A stretch of DNA of 17,650 bases from Chloroflexota bacterium. Its GTDB lineage: Bacteria > Chloroflexota > Ktedonobacteria > Ktedonobacterales > Ktedonobacteraceae. Below are positions 7,349 to 15,922 of the stretch, in pieces. The notes under the pieces were generated by a model. It did not search any database and had not been told where the DNA came from. It saw only the letters and a list, made by a program, of their open reading frames with translations. The stretch's first letter is position 1, and each line of letters starts with the position of its first letter. Position numbers and translations under genes: made by a program. The stretch spans positions 1 to 17,650 of the forward strand of contig VBHS01000197.1 of NCBI GenBank assembly GCA_005881295.1, read 5' to 3'.

Positions 7349-8389
7349 ATGGATCACCGTATTCAAAAGCGGAGCAAGCGAAGCAGGTGGAGCAAGCGAA
7401 GAGAAAATCTACTCTTCTTTATACGCTCTATACGCTGGCGTCTGCTGATACTCTTGCCAGTGCTGATACTGGTCGCAATTCCCACGTTTTACTTTGGTAC
7501 ACACTCTGGCCAGAGAGTGCTTCCAGCAGTGACAAACTTTTTCTATAATCTCAGCGGGCCCCCTCCGGCGGCAACACCCACACCTTTGCCTCCATTCCCT
7601 TCCACCCTGCCTCAAATGGGGTCGCTGCTCTATACGGTGCAGGCGGGAGACTCTTGTGACGAAATACTTGCTGTTCAAATGCGCATGAGCGATGCAAGTA
7701 CAATTTTCACTGATGTCAAACCGAACACCATCCAGGCGCTCAATGCCACTATAGGGCACGATTGCCACGCGTTGCAGCCCGGCATAGTAGTGGCCCTCTC
7801 ACCACAGTATCCGCTCATAGCCATTGGTGGTCAGGTGCTCAAAGTTGCTGCCACAACACCCCAACAAGTACTCCCGACGCCGCTTATCAACGTTTCTCAT
7901 CAACAGCAGTTGGGGGCAGATTGCTCTGGCAGCTGCTTGCTCACTGTGCGCATTGCTCCAGGAGTGCAAATACACCTTACTGTGCAGACAACCCTTCCGG
8001 TAAGAGTTGGTTCCTGGGTTTGGGCCCAGGCTCAACTTGCTCGTAAGAGCATCAAAGTTTTTGATACCTATCCCTACGCCAACCCCCTGGCTTCGCTTAA
8101 CGGTATGTCACTGCGCGCGTGCGATCTCCAGGTCGATAACACACATGACGATCACTCGCTTTCATGTGACCAGCTCATGCCCAATACGATCGACGATGAT
8201 CGCGGGGCCTGGCTTTTCGGTGTAACGGGTGCGAGCTCCCTCGATCACTGGAAGTACCCTCTCCATATGGCCGCTGGTACACGCGTGTTGCTCTGGTTGA
8301 CGAGTAATGCAAATGGTGATTTGCGTTTTAATCACGGCAATCCTATTTTCCGTTATGACGATACAACACATGTGTATGTGAGGGTGTGA
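7349..8389 (+). CDS. Membrane-anchored LysM-like extracytoplasmic protein
   Basis: Predicted 346-residue protein. A strongly basic N-terminus (residues 5-32) precedes one membrane segment (about 31-50), so the rest should lie outside the cell. A Pro/Thr linker (70-88) leads to a LysM-like domain at about 94-151: LYTVQAGDSC near its start, then a later DC and LQPGIVVALSP. LysM modules bind peptidoglycan or chitin-type sugars. The C-terminal 180 residues match no family I recognise. Six cysteines outside the membrane (103/139, 192/196, 258/273) could form three disulfides. A 13-bp direct repeat (7371-7383 and 7389-7401, period 18) has enlarged the basic head. It is flanked by metabolic operons with no obvious link. 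Cell-envelope binding is inferred from the LysM match, which is moderate. Confidence 0.72.
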   Translation: MDHRIQKRSKRSRWSKRRENLLFFIRSIRWRLLILLPVLILVAIPTFYFGTHSGQRVLPAVTNFFYNLSGPPPAATPTPLPPFPSTLPQMGSLLYTVQAGDSCDEILAVQMRMSDASTIFTDVKPNTIQALNATIGHDCHALQPGIVVALSPQYPLIAIGGQVLKVAATTPQQVLPTPLINVSHQQQLGADCSGSCLLTVRIAPGVQIHLTVQTTLPVRVGSWVWAQAQLARKSIKVFDTYPYANPLASLNGMSLRACDLQVDNTHDDHSLSCDQLMPNTIDDDRGAWLFGVTGASSLDHWKYPLHMAAGTRVLLWLTSNANGDLRFNHGNPIFRYDDTTHVYVRV

Positions 8390-8422
8390 GTACATATGAT
8401 GGGAGAAAGATCATCTGAGTTG

Positions 8423-8451
8423 TTGAGAGCGGCATCATTTCGTGGTATATT
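8423..8451 (+). promoter_or_regulatory. Sigma-70-like promoter of the amidohydrolase-kinase-hyuA operon
   Basis: TTGAGA (8423-8428), a 17-bp spacer and TATATT (8446-8451) preceded by TGG, an extended -10. The start codon of the next gene is 78 bases after the -10 element. This is the best-formed promoter in the plus-strand metabolic region and implies that the second operon is transcribed independently of the first. Confidence 0.6.
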
Positions 8452-8528
8452 GCTCGTAGATTATATAACACCCTGAGTGACCATCACTATTCTTTCTAAT
8501 ATCAAGCCACGACAGGAGTTAGTTCATC

Positions 8529-9911
8529 ATGCTATTCACCAACGCTACCGTCATCACCATGAACCCCACTCGTGATATCATCACCAACGGAGCCGTCGCC
8601 ATACAGGGCAACCGCATCGTTGCCGTGGGGAAAGCTGACGTGCTACAACGCCAGTACGATGGCGATGAAATAGTAGATGTTCAGGGGAAGCTAATTATCC
8701 CCGGCCTGATCGACACACATGTCCACCTCGCCCAGGCCCTGATTCGTGGTTGTGCTGACGATATGGCTCTCATCCAGTGGCTATGCGATCGTGTCTGGGT
8801 CTTGCAGGGCAACTTTACCGAGGACGATGGCTACGTAAGTGCGCGCCTGTGTATAGCGGAAATGCTGAAATCGGGTACCACCACGTTCCTTGAATCGATG
8901 CTTGCCCATCGTTATGGTTTTAATGGCATTGCCCAGGCAGTGGAGGAAAGTGGTATTCGTGCCTGCCTTGCTGGGATCGTCATGGATATTGGTACCTATG
9001 CCACACAGACGAATTCGATGCACCCGGGCATGATAGAAGACCGTGAGACAAGCCTGCTCGGCGTACTCGATATGCACAGTAAGTGGGAGGGTGCCGCCGG
9101 CGAACGCATCCATGTCTGGTTCGGCCCACGCACCCCGGGAGGCGTCACCTCCGAGCTCTACCGCGAGATGAGCGACCTTGCTCGCCAGCGCAACATGGGT
9201 ATCACCATGCACCTTGCTGAAGTCGAGGCTGACAAAATCTACCTCAACGAAAGATATGGGCTTTCGCCTGTCTATTACGCTGAGAGTGTCGGCTTGCTCG
9301 GTCCGAGAACGGTCCTGGTGCATATGGTCTGGCTTAACCAGGACGATATTGCGAAATTGGCTGGCACAGAAACGCATGTTTCTCACAATCCCTCCTCCAA
9401 TAGTAAGCTTGCCTCCGGTGTATGCAAAGTACCACAAATGCTTGCTAGCGGTGTCAATGTCGCGCTTGGCTGCGATGGCGGTCCCAGCAACAACGACTAC
9501 GATCTCATTCGAGAAATGAAACTCGCTGCCATTATTCATAAAGCGGTTACCAATGACCCATTGATTGTACCTGCCGAGACAGTGCTGGAGATGGCCACAA
9601 TCAACGGCGCGCGCGCGCTCGGTTTAGAGCGTGAAATCGGTTCGCTGGAGGCTGGCAAGAAGGCAGATCTTGTCGTGCTCGACTTCGAACGATTGCATAC
9701 TACCCCATCGTTGAATCCTATCTCCACGCTAGTCTATGCTGCAACAGGTGGCGAAGTTGATATGGTCGTAGTAGATGGACAGATTGTTGTTGAGCAAGGC
9801 CAATTGCTAACAATGGATGAGGAAGAAGTGATGGAGCAGGCCCGTTACCATGCCGGTGCTCTATATCGCCGTGCCGGTATCGAGATCAAGCCAAAGTGGC
9901 CGGTCATATAG
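8529..9911 (+). CDS. COG0402-type amidohydrolase / deaminase
   Basis: Predicted cytosolic metal-dependent amidohydrolase of 460 residues, from the clade holding 8-oxoguanine deaminase, MTA/SAH deaminase, TrzA/AtzB and SsnA. Metal and catalytic residues are all present: DTHVHL (H64, H66), MHLAEVEAD (H228, E231), LVHMVW (H265) and GCDGGPSNND (D316). The family removes an amino or other leaving group from a purine, pterin or triazine-like ring. The start is supported by AGGAG at 8514-8518. It lacks the LWWRLDK and NPRSNMNN landmarks of the SsnA gene in this window (it has NPSSNSK instead), so the two are different subfamilies rather than a recent duplication. Being the first gene of an operon that ends with hyuA, it is a good candidate for the entry deamination of a purine or pyrimidine. 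The exact substrate cannot be decided. Confidence 0.87.
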   Translation: MLFTNATVITMNPTRDIITNGAVAIQGNRIVAVGKADVLQRQYDGDEIVDVQGKLIIPGLIDTHVHLAQALIRGCADDMALIQWLCDRVWVLQGNFTEDDGYVSARLCIAEMLKSGTTTFLESMLAHRYGFNGIAQAVEESGIRACLAGIVMDIGTYATQTNSMHPGMIEDRETSLLGVLDMHSKWEGAAGERIHVWFGPRTPGGVTSELYREMSDLARQRNMGITMHLAEVEADKIYLNERYGLSPVYYAESVGLLGPRTVLVHMVWLNQDDIAKLAGTETHVSHNPSSNSKLASGVCKVPQMLASGVNVALGCDGGPSNNDYDLIREMKLAAIIHKAVTNDPLIVPAETVLEMATINGARALGLEREIGSLEAGKKADLVVLDFERLHTTPSLNPISTLVYAATGGEVDMVVVDGQIVVEQGQLLTMDEEEVMEQARYHAGALYRRAGIEIKPKWPVI

Positions 9912-9949
9912 CATGAAACCGCTCTATATCTAACATCCGGAGAAGAAGT

Positions 9950-11926
9950 ATGCCAGGACTGGAGGGGAAAACTCTCGGCCGTTATGAATTGGATCAGCTG
10001 GTTGGGAGAGGGGGGATGGCCGATGTCTATAAGGGGTACGATACACATTTTGATCGTACTGTGGCTGTCAAAGTCTTTAAACGCGAAGACGAGGACATGT
10101 TGCGCCGCTTTGTTCGAGAAGCGCGCCTCATGGCCTCTTTTCATAACGAACATCTCGTGCCTATCTACGATGCGGGTCAATACCTGGCAGACTACGAAAC
10201 CAGGTACTACATTGTCATGCCTTTTATGGAGGGTGGGACATTGCGTACGCGTATTCGCCAGTCGCCTCTCTCCCTGGATGAAGCCTGCCGTGTCTTGAAA
10301 GATATTGCAGATGCCCTGGATTACATACACCAGCAAGGTATCGTTCATCGTGACATCAAAGCCTCGAATGTGCTGCTCGATGGCCAGGGAAGGTACTATC
10401 TTTCCGACTTTGGTATTGCTCGTATCTCAACCGATGCCACCCAATTGACCATCACAGGGAATGTCCTGGGTACCGTCGATTATATTGCGCCCGAGCTATT
10501 CTTGGACAATCACAAGGCCGACGCCCGTAGCGATCTTTACTCCCTGGGCGTGCTGCTCTTCGAAATGGTCACCGGGCAACTCCCTTTCTCTGCTGAGAAC
10601 CAGCTTGCCGTGGTCACGATGCATATGACCAAACAGCCGCCCTCACCTCGCAGCTTCTCGGAAGCTATTTCCCCCGAGGTCGAACGCGTTATCCTCAAGG
10701 CGCTGGAGAAGAGGCCAGAACAACGCTACAGCAGCGCCACCGAACTGGCTGATGCATTCTGCCAGGCCACAACCATGCCGGGCAATCGGGCAGGCAGAAA
10801 TGAGTGGGTAGCGCCAGCCTTTGCTATCCCCGCTGCTGATTCAAAACAGGCCGTGCTGCCTCCTGTACTCCCGCCAGATTCCAGAAATTCGTCGACCTCC
10901 AGGCCTTCATCTCATGCGAGCGGGATAGAATCGTTTTCCCCTGTTCCGCCGCATTTTGCAACTCAACCGCCGCTTGAGCCCCCCTATAGCGACGTTCATA
11001 CTACAGCGCGAGCGGAGACGAACAGGCGTCGTTGGATTCTGGTCGTCATGGCACTGGTAGTACTCCTGCTGGTGGCGAGTGCTGGTGCATTATTCTTCGT
11101 CACACAGACGAATCCCAGGAGTAGTGGTTCACCACCTGCTACTGCCACCCACTCGCAAAAGACACCAGTTGTGGGTACCTCTCCAACAGCGACACCTACC
11201 GCTACACCAAACCTTACAGCTACTGCACAGGCTATCGCCGCCGCTACTGCAACGGCGCAGGTGCAGGCCACAGCCACGGCCATTGCCCACGTCACTGCAA
11301 CGGCCCAGGCCGAAGCACGAGCTACCGCCGGGGTGATCCAGACGGCAACTGCTGTCAAGCCCTCTTACCAGGACGCATTAAATGACGCAACCAATGCTGA
11401 TACCCAGGCTGCTCAATGGGATAACAATAGCCAATGTACTTTTCAATCGGATGGTTACCATGACAAGGAAGGTGTGAATCTGGTAAACTTCCATGGATGT
11501 CTTGAATCTGGCAAGTCGTATAAGAACGCCACTATTTCGGTAGATATGAAAATCAATAGTGGGCACTCTGGCGGCCTCTTCTTCCGCGTCAACACGGATC
11601 TTTTAAATCGCTATGCAGGTTACCTGTTTGAAGTGGACAGTAAGGGGAACTATAAAATATCGACAATGTCCTACACCACTATCAATGCTTTGCCAGGGCA
11701 TAATTGGACTTCGTCGGCCTCTTTGAAGCAGGGAAATGCTGTCAAAAACACCTTGCTCGTAATCGTACGTGGCAATACGTTCTTGTTCTATGCCAACGGC
11801 GCATTCCTGACGCAGGTAACGGATTCAACGTATAGCGCTGAAGGTGATATTGCCTTTCTTGCCACGACGTCAGATACACCCGCTGATGTCGTCTACAGCA
11901 ATTTGAATGTTTACCCTCAACCATAA
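9950..11926 (+). CDS. Membrane Ser/Thr protein kinase with extracellular C-terminal domain
   Basis: Predicted 658-residue Hanks-type kinase, PknB-like layout. The kinase domain spans about 11-270: glycine loop GRGGMADVY (19-27), K41, HRDIKASN (133-140), DFG (153-155), APE (180-182); all catalytic residues are intact. A Pro/Ser-rich juxtamembrane stretch (290-350) precedes one membrane helix (about 362-384). Outside follow a TATAQA-type Ala/Thr-rich linker (412-468) and a C-terminal domain (about 472-658) that looks like a concanavalin-like beta-sandwich (LamG or DUF1080 type; SGGLFFRVN, NRYAGYLFEVD, FYANG). PASTA repeats are absent, so a sugar or other ligand may be sensed instead. GGAGAAG precedes the ATG. 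The gene lies 38 bp after the amidohydrolase and 22 bp before hyuA, inside a metabolic operon. Targets are unknown. Confidence 0.92.
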   Translation: MPGLEGKTLGRYELDQLVGRGGMADVYKGYDTHFDRTVAVKVFKREDEDMLRRFVREARLMASFHNEHLVPIYDAGQYLADYETRYYIVMPFMEGGTLRTRIRQSPLSLDEACRVLKDIADALDYIHQQGIVHRDIKASNVLLDGQGRYYLSDFGIARISTDATQLTITGNVLGTVDYIAPELFLDNHKADARSDLYSLGVLLFEMVTGQLPFSAENQLAVVTMHMTKQPPSPRSFSEAISPEVERVILKALEKRPEQRYSSATELADAFCQATTMPGNRAGRNEWVAPAFAIPAADSKQAVLPPVLPPDSRNSSTSRPSSHASGIESFSPVPPHFATQPPLEPPYSDVHTTARAETNRRRWILVVMALVVLLLVASAGALFFVTQTNPRSSGSPPATATHSQKTPVVGTSPTATPTATPNLTATAQAIAAATATAQVQATATAIAHVTATAQAEARATAGVIQTATAVKPSYQDALNDATNADTQAAQWDNNSQCTFQSDGYHDKEGVNLVNFHGCLESGKSYKNATISVDMKINSGHSGGLFFRVNTDLLNRYAGYLFEVDSKGNYKISTMSYTTINALPGHNWTSSASLKQGNAVKNTLLVIVRGNTFLFYANGAFLTQVTDSTYSAEGDIAFLATTSDTPADVVYSNLNVYPQP

Positions 11927-11948
11927 ACTTCCTGGAAAGGGGTTCTCA

Positions 11949-13349
11949 ATGCGTACGCTCATAACGAATGGCCATATTGTCACTGCTATTGCAGATTACG
12001 AGGGCGATATCCTCATTGACGGAGAAAAAGTTGCCGCCGTCAGCGTACCAGGTGCGTTTGCCTCGTTGCAGGTTGATACAGTCCTGGATGCCCAGGGTAA
12101 GTATATCTTCCCGGGTGCCATCGATGTGCATACACATATGGAGCTTCCGCTCCCTGCTACGGTTGCCAGCGACGATTTTGAGACAGGAACTATTGCCGCC
12201 GCCTGCGGTGGCACCACGACCATCATCGATTTCGCGAACCAGCAGCGCGGCCATACGCTCGCCGATGCATTGCAAACCTGGCACAACAAAGCGGATGGGA
12301 AAGCCGTCATTGACTATGGTTTCCACATCACCATCACAGATCTTGCCGCTGCCCCCGAGACCGCTATGGACGACATGGTCACCGCAGGCGTGACCACGTT
12401 CAAGCTCTTGATGGCCTATCCTGGGACCTTCATGGTCGATGATGAGACTATCTACCGCGTACTGCGCCGTTCCGCGAAAATAGGTGGATTGGTAATGGTC
12501 CATGCCGAAAATGGTATTGTCATCGATCTTCTGGTGCGCGAAGCTGTGGCCGCGGGTCATACCGCTCCCGGTTTTCACGCCCTGACACGCCCGGCGATAT
12601 TAGAGGGAGAGGCTGCCCAACGCGCCATTACGCTGGCCGCCTTTGCTGATGCACCGCTTTATATCGTTCATGTCAGCTGTGCCCATGCCCTTCATACCGT
12701 AGCTGCCGCTCGTGTCAAAGGCCTACCTGTATGGGGTGAAACTTGTCCACAATACCTCTATCTCAATGATAGTCATTACGCGTCACCTGGCTTTGAGAGT
12801 GCGAAATTCGTCTGTACTCCGCCTATGCGCAGCATCGCTGACAACGAAGCTCTCTGGCTCGGCCTGCAGCGCCGTGAGCTTCAGGTCGTTTCCACCGATC
12901 ATGCCCCGTTTCATTTTGCGGGTCAAAAAGAATTGGGATTGCACGATTTCACAAAAATTCCCAACGGCTTGCCAGGAGTGGAGCATCGTGTAGTTTTGCT
13001 CTACGAGGGTGTGCGCACAGGCAAACTGGCTCTCCAGCATTTTGTCGACTTGATAGCGACGGCTCCAGCTAAGCTCTTTGGCCTCTATCCTCGCAAGGGA
13101 ACCATTGCTCCGGGTAGCGACGCCGACCTGGTGATTTTCAATCCAGAGCGAAAGATGACAATCAGCGCTGCCACCCAGCACCAGCATGTCGATTACACGC
13201 CCTACGAGGGGATGCAGGTGCAGGGCATTCCCGAAGCAGTCCTTCTACGTGGAGGTGTGATAGTACGCGATGGAGAATACGTTGGTGGAAAAGGAGGAGG
13301 GCAGTATTTGCGCCGTGCCACATTCTCAGAAGAATTGACTGAGGTGTAA
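11949..13349 (+). CDS. hyuA: Dihydropyrimidinase / D-hydantoinase family cyclic amidohydrolase
   Basis: Predicted 466-residue binuclear metal hydrolase that opens cyclic amides such as dihydropyrimidines and hydantoins. Metal ligands are DVHTHM (H61, H63), the lysine expected to be carboxylated K152 in TFKLLMAYPG, H185 in MVHAEN, H241 in IVHVS and D317 in STDHAPF. Y157 is the substrate-contact tyrosine of this family. The start is ATG 11949 rather than the upstream in-frame codon at 11907, which lies inside the kinase gene; GGAAAGGGG precedes 11949. The symbol follows E. coli HyuA, the cyclic amidohydrolase of the ssnA/yge locus. Together with SsnA, YgeW and carbamate kinase it fits ring opening in purine or hydantoin breakdown. 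A plain reductive pyrimidine pathway is the main alternative, but no dihydropyrimidine dehydrogenase or ureidopropionase is seen in this window. Confidence 0.9.
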   Translation: MRTLITNGHIVTAIADYEGDILIDGEKVAAVSVPGAFASLQVDTVLDAQGKYIFPGAIDVHTHMELPLPATVASDDFETGTIAAACGGTTTIIDFANQQRGHTLADALQTWHNKADGKAVIDYGFHITITDLAAAPETAMDDMVTAGVTTFKLLMAYPGTFMVDDETIYRVLRRSAKIGGLVMVHAENGIVIDLLVREAVAAGHTAPGFHALTRPAILEGEAAQRAITLAAFADAPLYIVHVSCAHALHTVAAARVKGLPVWGETCPQYLYLNDSHYASPGFESAKFVCTPPMRSIADNEALWLGLQRRELQVVSTDHAPFHFAGQKELGLHDFTKIPNGLPGVEHRVVLLYEGVRTGKLALQHFVDLIATAPAKLFGLYPRKGTIAPGSDADLVIFNPERKMTISAATQHQHVDYTPYEGMQVQGIPEAVLLRGGVIVRDGEYVGGKGGGQYLRRATFSEELTEV

Positions 13350-13357
13350 CTCCATTT

Positions 13358-14035
13358 TCAAAATTCCTCATCTTTGTGCTGTTCTCTTGGTGGCACCAGT
13401 TTGTGTTCAACCGCAAACGCCGCCGCCTCGCTGCGGCGTGCCAGCCCAAGTTTCTCCAGGATATGGCTGACATGGTTGCGGGCCGTCTTCTCCGTCACAA
13501 TAAGGGTGTTGGCTATTTGTTTGTTCGTATAGCCACGCGCTATCAACACTAGCACTTCGCGCTCTCGCTCGGTTAGCTCGCCACCCTGTGTCTGGCTGCC
13601 ACTACTGGCTAAAGCGGTTAGCCTTGACGTTGCCTGTTTGACCAGTTCCGGATCAAGTAGCGATTGACCCGAGGCAACCAACCGGATGGAACGCAACAAT
13701 TCTGCCCGGCTCAAATTTTTCAAGAGATAGCCGCTGGCACCTGCAAGCATCGAGGCAAGGACGGCTTCATTATCGGTATAAGAAGTAATCATCAAGATGG
13801 AGACATCAGGGTAGAGACTCTTGATCTCGCGACAGGCCTCGATACCACTCATCCTCTCCATACGGACATCCATCAGGATTAATTGTGGCGCAAGTACACT
13901 CATCTTCGCCAGGGCTTCGGCGCCATCACTGGCCTCTCCAACCACGTTAATATCTGGTTCCAGTTCAAAGGCCGCGCGCAAACCCAGGCGTACCACTTCG
14001 TGATCATCTACAATGAGCAATCGTATTCTCGCCAT
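13358..14035 (-). CDS. NarL/LuxR-family response regulator
   Basis: Predicted 225-residue two-component regulator. The receiver domain (about 4-118) has acidic pocket D10/D11, phospho-acceptor D56 in LILMDVRM and K106 in YLLKN. The LuxR-type helix-turn-helix is at about 153-215 (LTEREREVLVLIARGYTNKQI continues into TEKTARNHVSHI). The ATG at 14035 is chosen because AGAGGTG lies at proper spacing; the GTG at 14047 overlaps that site. It is 21 bp downstream of the histidine kinase on the same strand, so the pair is one operon. It converges on hyuA with only 8 bp between stop codons, and no terminator is visible between them. The regulated genes are unknown. Confidence 0.94.
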   Translation of the reverse strand: MARIRLLIVDDHEVVRLGLRAAFELEPDINVVGEASDGAEALAKMSVLAPQLILMDVRMERMSGIEACREIKSLYPDVSILMITSYTDNEAVLASMLAGASGYLLKNLSRAELLRSIRLVASGQSLLDPELVKQATSRLTALASSGSQTQGGELTEREREVLVLIARGYTNKQIANTLIVTEKTARNHVSHILEKLGLARRSEAAAFAVEHKLVPPREQHKDEEF

Positions 14036-14056
14036 AAGCGTAATCACCTCTTCTTA

Positions 14057-15346
14057 TTAATATGGTAGGGTTGCTCGCACGCTGACGCCACCTGTAGGAC
14101 CCTGTTTCACCTCAAATATCCCTCCCAGTTCCTCGGCTCGTTCACGCATACCCCTCATACCGTGCCCAGAATAGATGCGCTGTCGATCTTCAGCGGCTCC
14201 TGAAGCATAGCTATATTCGGCTACTTTCAAACTTCTCCCGTTGTCGCAAATCTCGACTTCTATAAAACCTTGTAGATAACGCAGGTACACGCGCAGTTGT
14301 GTTGCTCCTGCATGTTTATAGGCATTGGTGAGCGCCTCTTGCGTAATGCGGAATAACGCGGTCCCTATCTGCGCCACCCTCCGTGCGCGCCGCTGATCCC
14401 CGTTGATTTTCTCTTCATCTTCATCGCCTTCTATTTCAAAATGGACCGGCAGGCCACTAATAGCCTCAAATTCGCGCAGCTGGCCGGTCAACATCTGCGT
14501 CAAGGTAATGGTTCCACTGATCAAGGGTTTGAGCGTGAACATATAATGGCGTGTTTCCCACAGCGCCTGTTTCGAAATGGTAACCAATGAATCGAGGCGT
14601 TGCGCGAGGGGAAGCAACATCTCTTTATCTTCCCCATCTTCAGAAGCTTCGGTTATACGGTGAGCGAGTGCTGCACTTGTTTCGGCGTTCAGGCTCATCA
14701 TATACACCAGTTGTGCCACACCATCGTGAATCTCACGAGCAATACGGCCGCGTTCCGCCAGCGCCGCTAATTCTTTGGCCTGTTCTGTCAGGCGGATGTT
14801 CTCCAGTACGATTACCAGCTGTGACCCGGTAGCGCTGAGAAATACCTCCTGTTTGTTTTCAAAAGGCGTTTGCCGTGTGCTTTCAGCGCCGATCACCAGA
14901 TATAGCCGCCCTTCCCTGAGAAATGGCAGGTAGAGACGTGCGATAGCTGGGCGATACTCACTGTTTTCATCAATCTCAGGCTCAAAAGCGGTGTATTTTT
15001 CCCCCGATTGAATCACCTGCGCGAAGAGCGTTCGACTCTTATCCGGTATCCTGGATTCTAGAAAACCAGCCTCTATATAATGCTCAATCTCAGGGGTATC
15101 TTTGCCGCTTTTGCCTTCGCCGGCGTTGCGAAGAAGTGCAATAACCAGGCGCTCAAAATGTCCACCCTTACGTATCTGTTCAGCGCTTTGTTGTAACAGA
15201 TACATCCTATCGCTGACGCCCTCGATGAGCGTCTGGCCGACGCGTCGCATAGCGGTCTGGAGACGGACGTTATCCTGTTCTCTTCTCTTACTGCGGGTAT
15301 AACTTTCTAACAGGGTAGCCAGGTAGGCTGCCAGAATAGCTATCAC
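14057..15346 (-). CDS. Histidine kinase, catalytic part (DesK/NarX type), cut from its sensor
   Basis: Predicted 429-residue kinase segment, read from a GTG at 15346. Residues 1-14 look like the end of a membrane helix (AILAAYLATLL), 15-55 a linker helix, and about 56-185 a GAF-like input domain. The HisKA_3 dimer/phosphotransfer box is RIAREIHDG (phospho-His H207), and the ATPase domain has the N box ITQEALTNAYKHAG (334-347), DNG (368-370) and GHGMRGM (394-400). The region between DNG and GHGMRGM holds an extra Ser/Ala-rich loop. The partner regulator follows directly. The true gene should begin further upstream: a three-helix membrane part is encoded at 15355-15848 in another frame, and an in-frame TAG sits just above the start of this frame. 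The catalytic part alone could still be made, but no good ribosome site precedes the GTG. Likely frameshifted gene or sequence error. Confidence 0.85.
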   Translation of the reverse strand: MIAILAAYLATLLESYTRSKRREQDNVRLQTAMRRVGQTLIEGVSDRMYLLQQSAEQIRKGGHFERLVIALLRNAGEGKSGKDTPEIEHYIEAGFLESRIPDKSRTLFAQVIQSGEKYTAFEPEIDENSEYRPAIARLYLPFLREGRLYLVIGAESTRQTPFENKQEVFLSATGSQLVIVLENIRLTEQAKELAALAERGRIAREIHDGVAQLVYMMSLNAETSAALAHRITEASEDGEDKEMLLPLAQRLDSLVTISKQALWETRHYMFTLKPLISGTITLTQMLTGQLREFEAISGLPVHFEIEGDEDEEKINGDQRRARRVAQIGTALFRITQEALTNAYKHAGATQLRVYLRYLQGFIEVEICDNGRSLKVAEYSYASGAAEDRQRIYSGHGMRGMRERAEELGGIFEVKQGPTGGVSVRATLPY

Positions 15347-15848
15347 CGGCGCGTCTAGCAGCGAGGCCTACACCGAAGGGCGGAGGTCCAAAGTAGCCTC
15401 CGTAGTACGTCACCATGCCACAGATTACGACATCTATACCATAAATCGCTATATCCCAGTAAGCATTACGCGTTCTTACCAGGGGAGGCAATAGGTCGGG
15501 TTCTTCGTCTGTTGCCAGTGGGCGTGGACGCCAGCTTCTCCCCTTCTTACGTTGTTTTCTGACTGCGAGCTGTTTTGGATGAAGAAGCCTGTTTAATCCT
15601 GGAAGATCAGGTAGGAAAATCTGAAAGACGGGAGCGTATAGCGTTATGACTAAGGTCTGTAGAAATGTGATCGCCAAAAGCAATGTGGCGAGCCACGGAA
15701 GAGGTTGGCCATGGATCGAAACAAGCGTAATCAAGGCAAGAAGCCAGGTAACCCAGCGCCAGAGCAGGAAAAAATAGCTGGGAGTATTGCGCAGACGGCG
15801 AGAAGCCCTCTGTGGGATCGTCTTCACAGTTTTTACCATCTGGCTCAT
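15288..15848 (-). pseudogene. N-terminal membrane sensor fragment of the histidine kinase
   Basis: Read from ATG 15848, the first 161 residues form a membrane sensor: helices at about 26-45, 51-74 and 130-148, with a basic then acidic cytosolic or loop stretch (90-125) between the second and third. It ends in YGGYFGPPPFGVG. After about 15366 the frame carries Arg/Ser/Gly-rich sequence to 15288 that does not look natural, while the kinase continues in a different frame. The usual kinases of this type have further helices here, so the join probably carries a deletion as well as a frame change. No strong Shine-Dalgarno sequence precedes 15848; a promoter is visible 33 bp upstream. The ligand is unknown. 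Sequencing or assembly error is possible. Confidence 0.7.
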
Positions 15849-15880
15849 TAATCTTATACTTTCTGAGTTTACCTGCTTGC

Positions 15881-15909
15881 AGTATGCACACTTTTCTGAG
15901 ACCTGTCAA
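15881..15909 (-). promoter_or_regulatory. Sigma-70-like promoter of the two-component operon
   Basis: On the minus strand TTGACA (15909-15904), a 17-bp spacer and CATACT (15886-15881) lie 33 bp before the sensor fragment's ATG. The -35 element is a perfect match, and the -10 matches at four of six positions. Confidence 0.6.
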
Positions 15910-15922
15910 TAAACTGTTCTTA

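Noticed and set aside
10996..11358. Minus-strand Ala/Val-rich frame opposite the kinase linker
   Set aside because: It is the complement of the TATAQA repeat and has no features of a real protein.
13350..13357. Bidirectional terminator between hyuA and the response regulator
   Set aside because: Only 8 bp separate the stop codons and I see no stem followed by a T-run in either direction.
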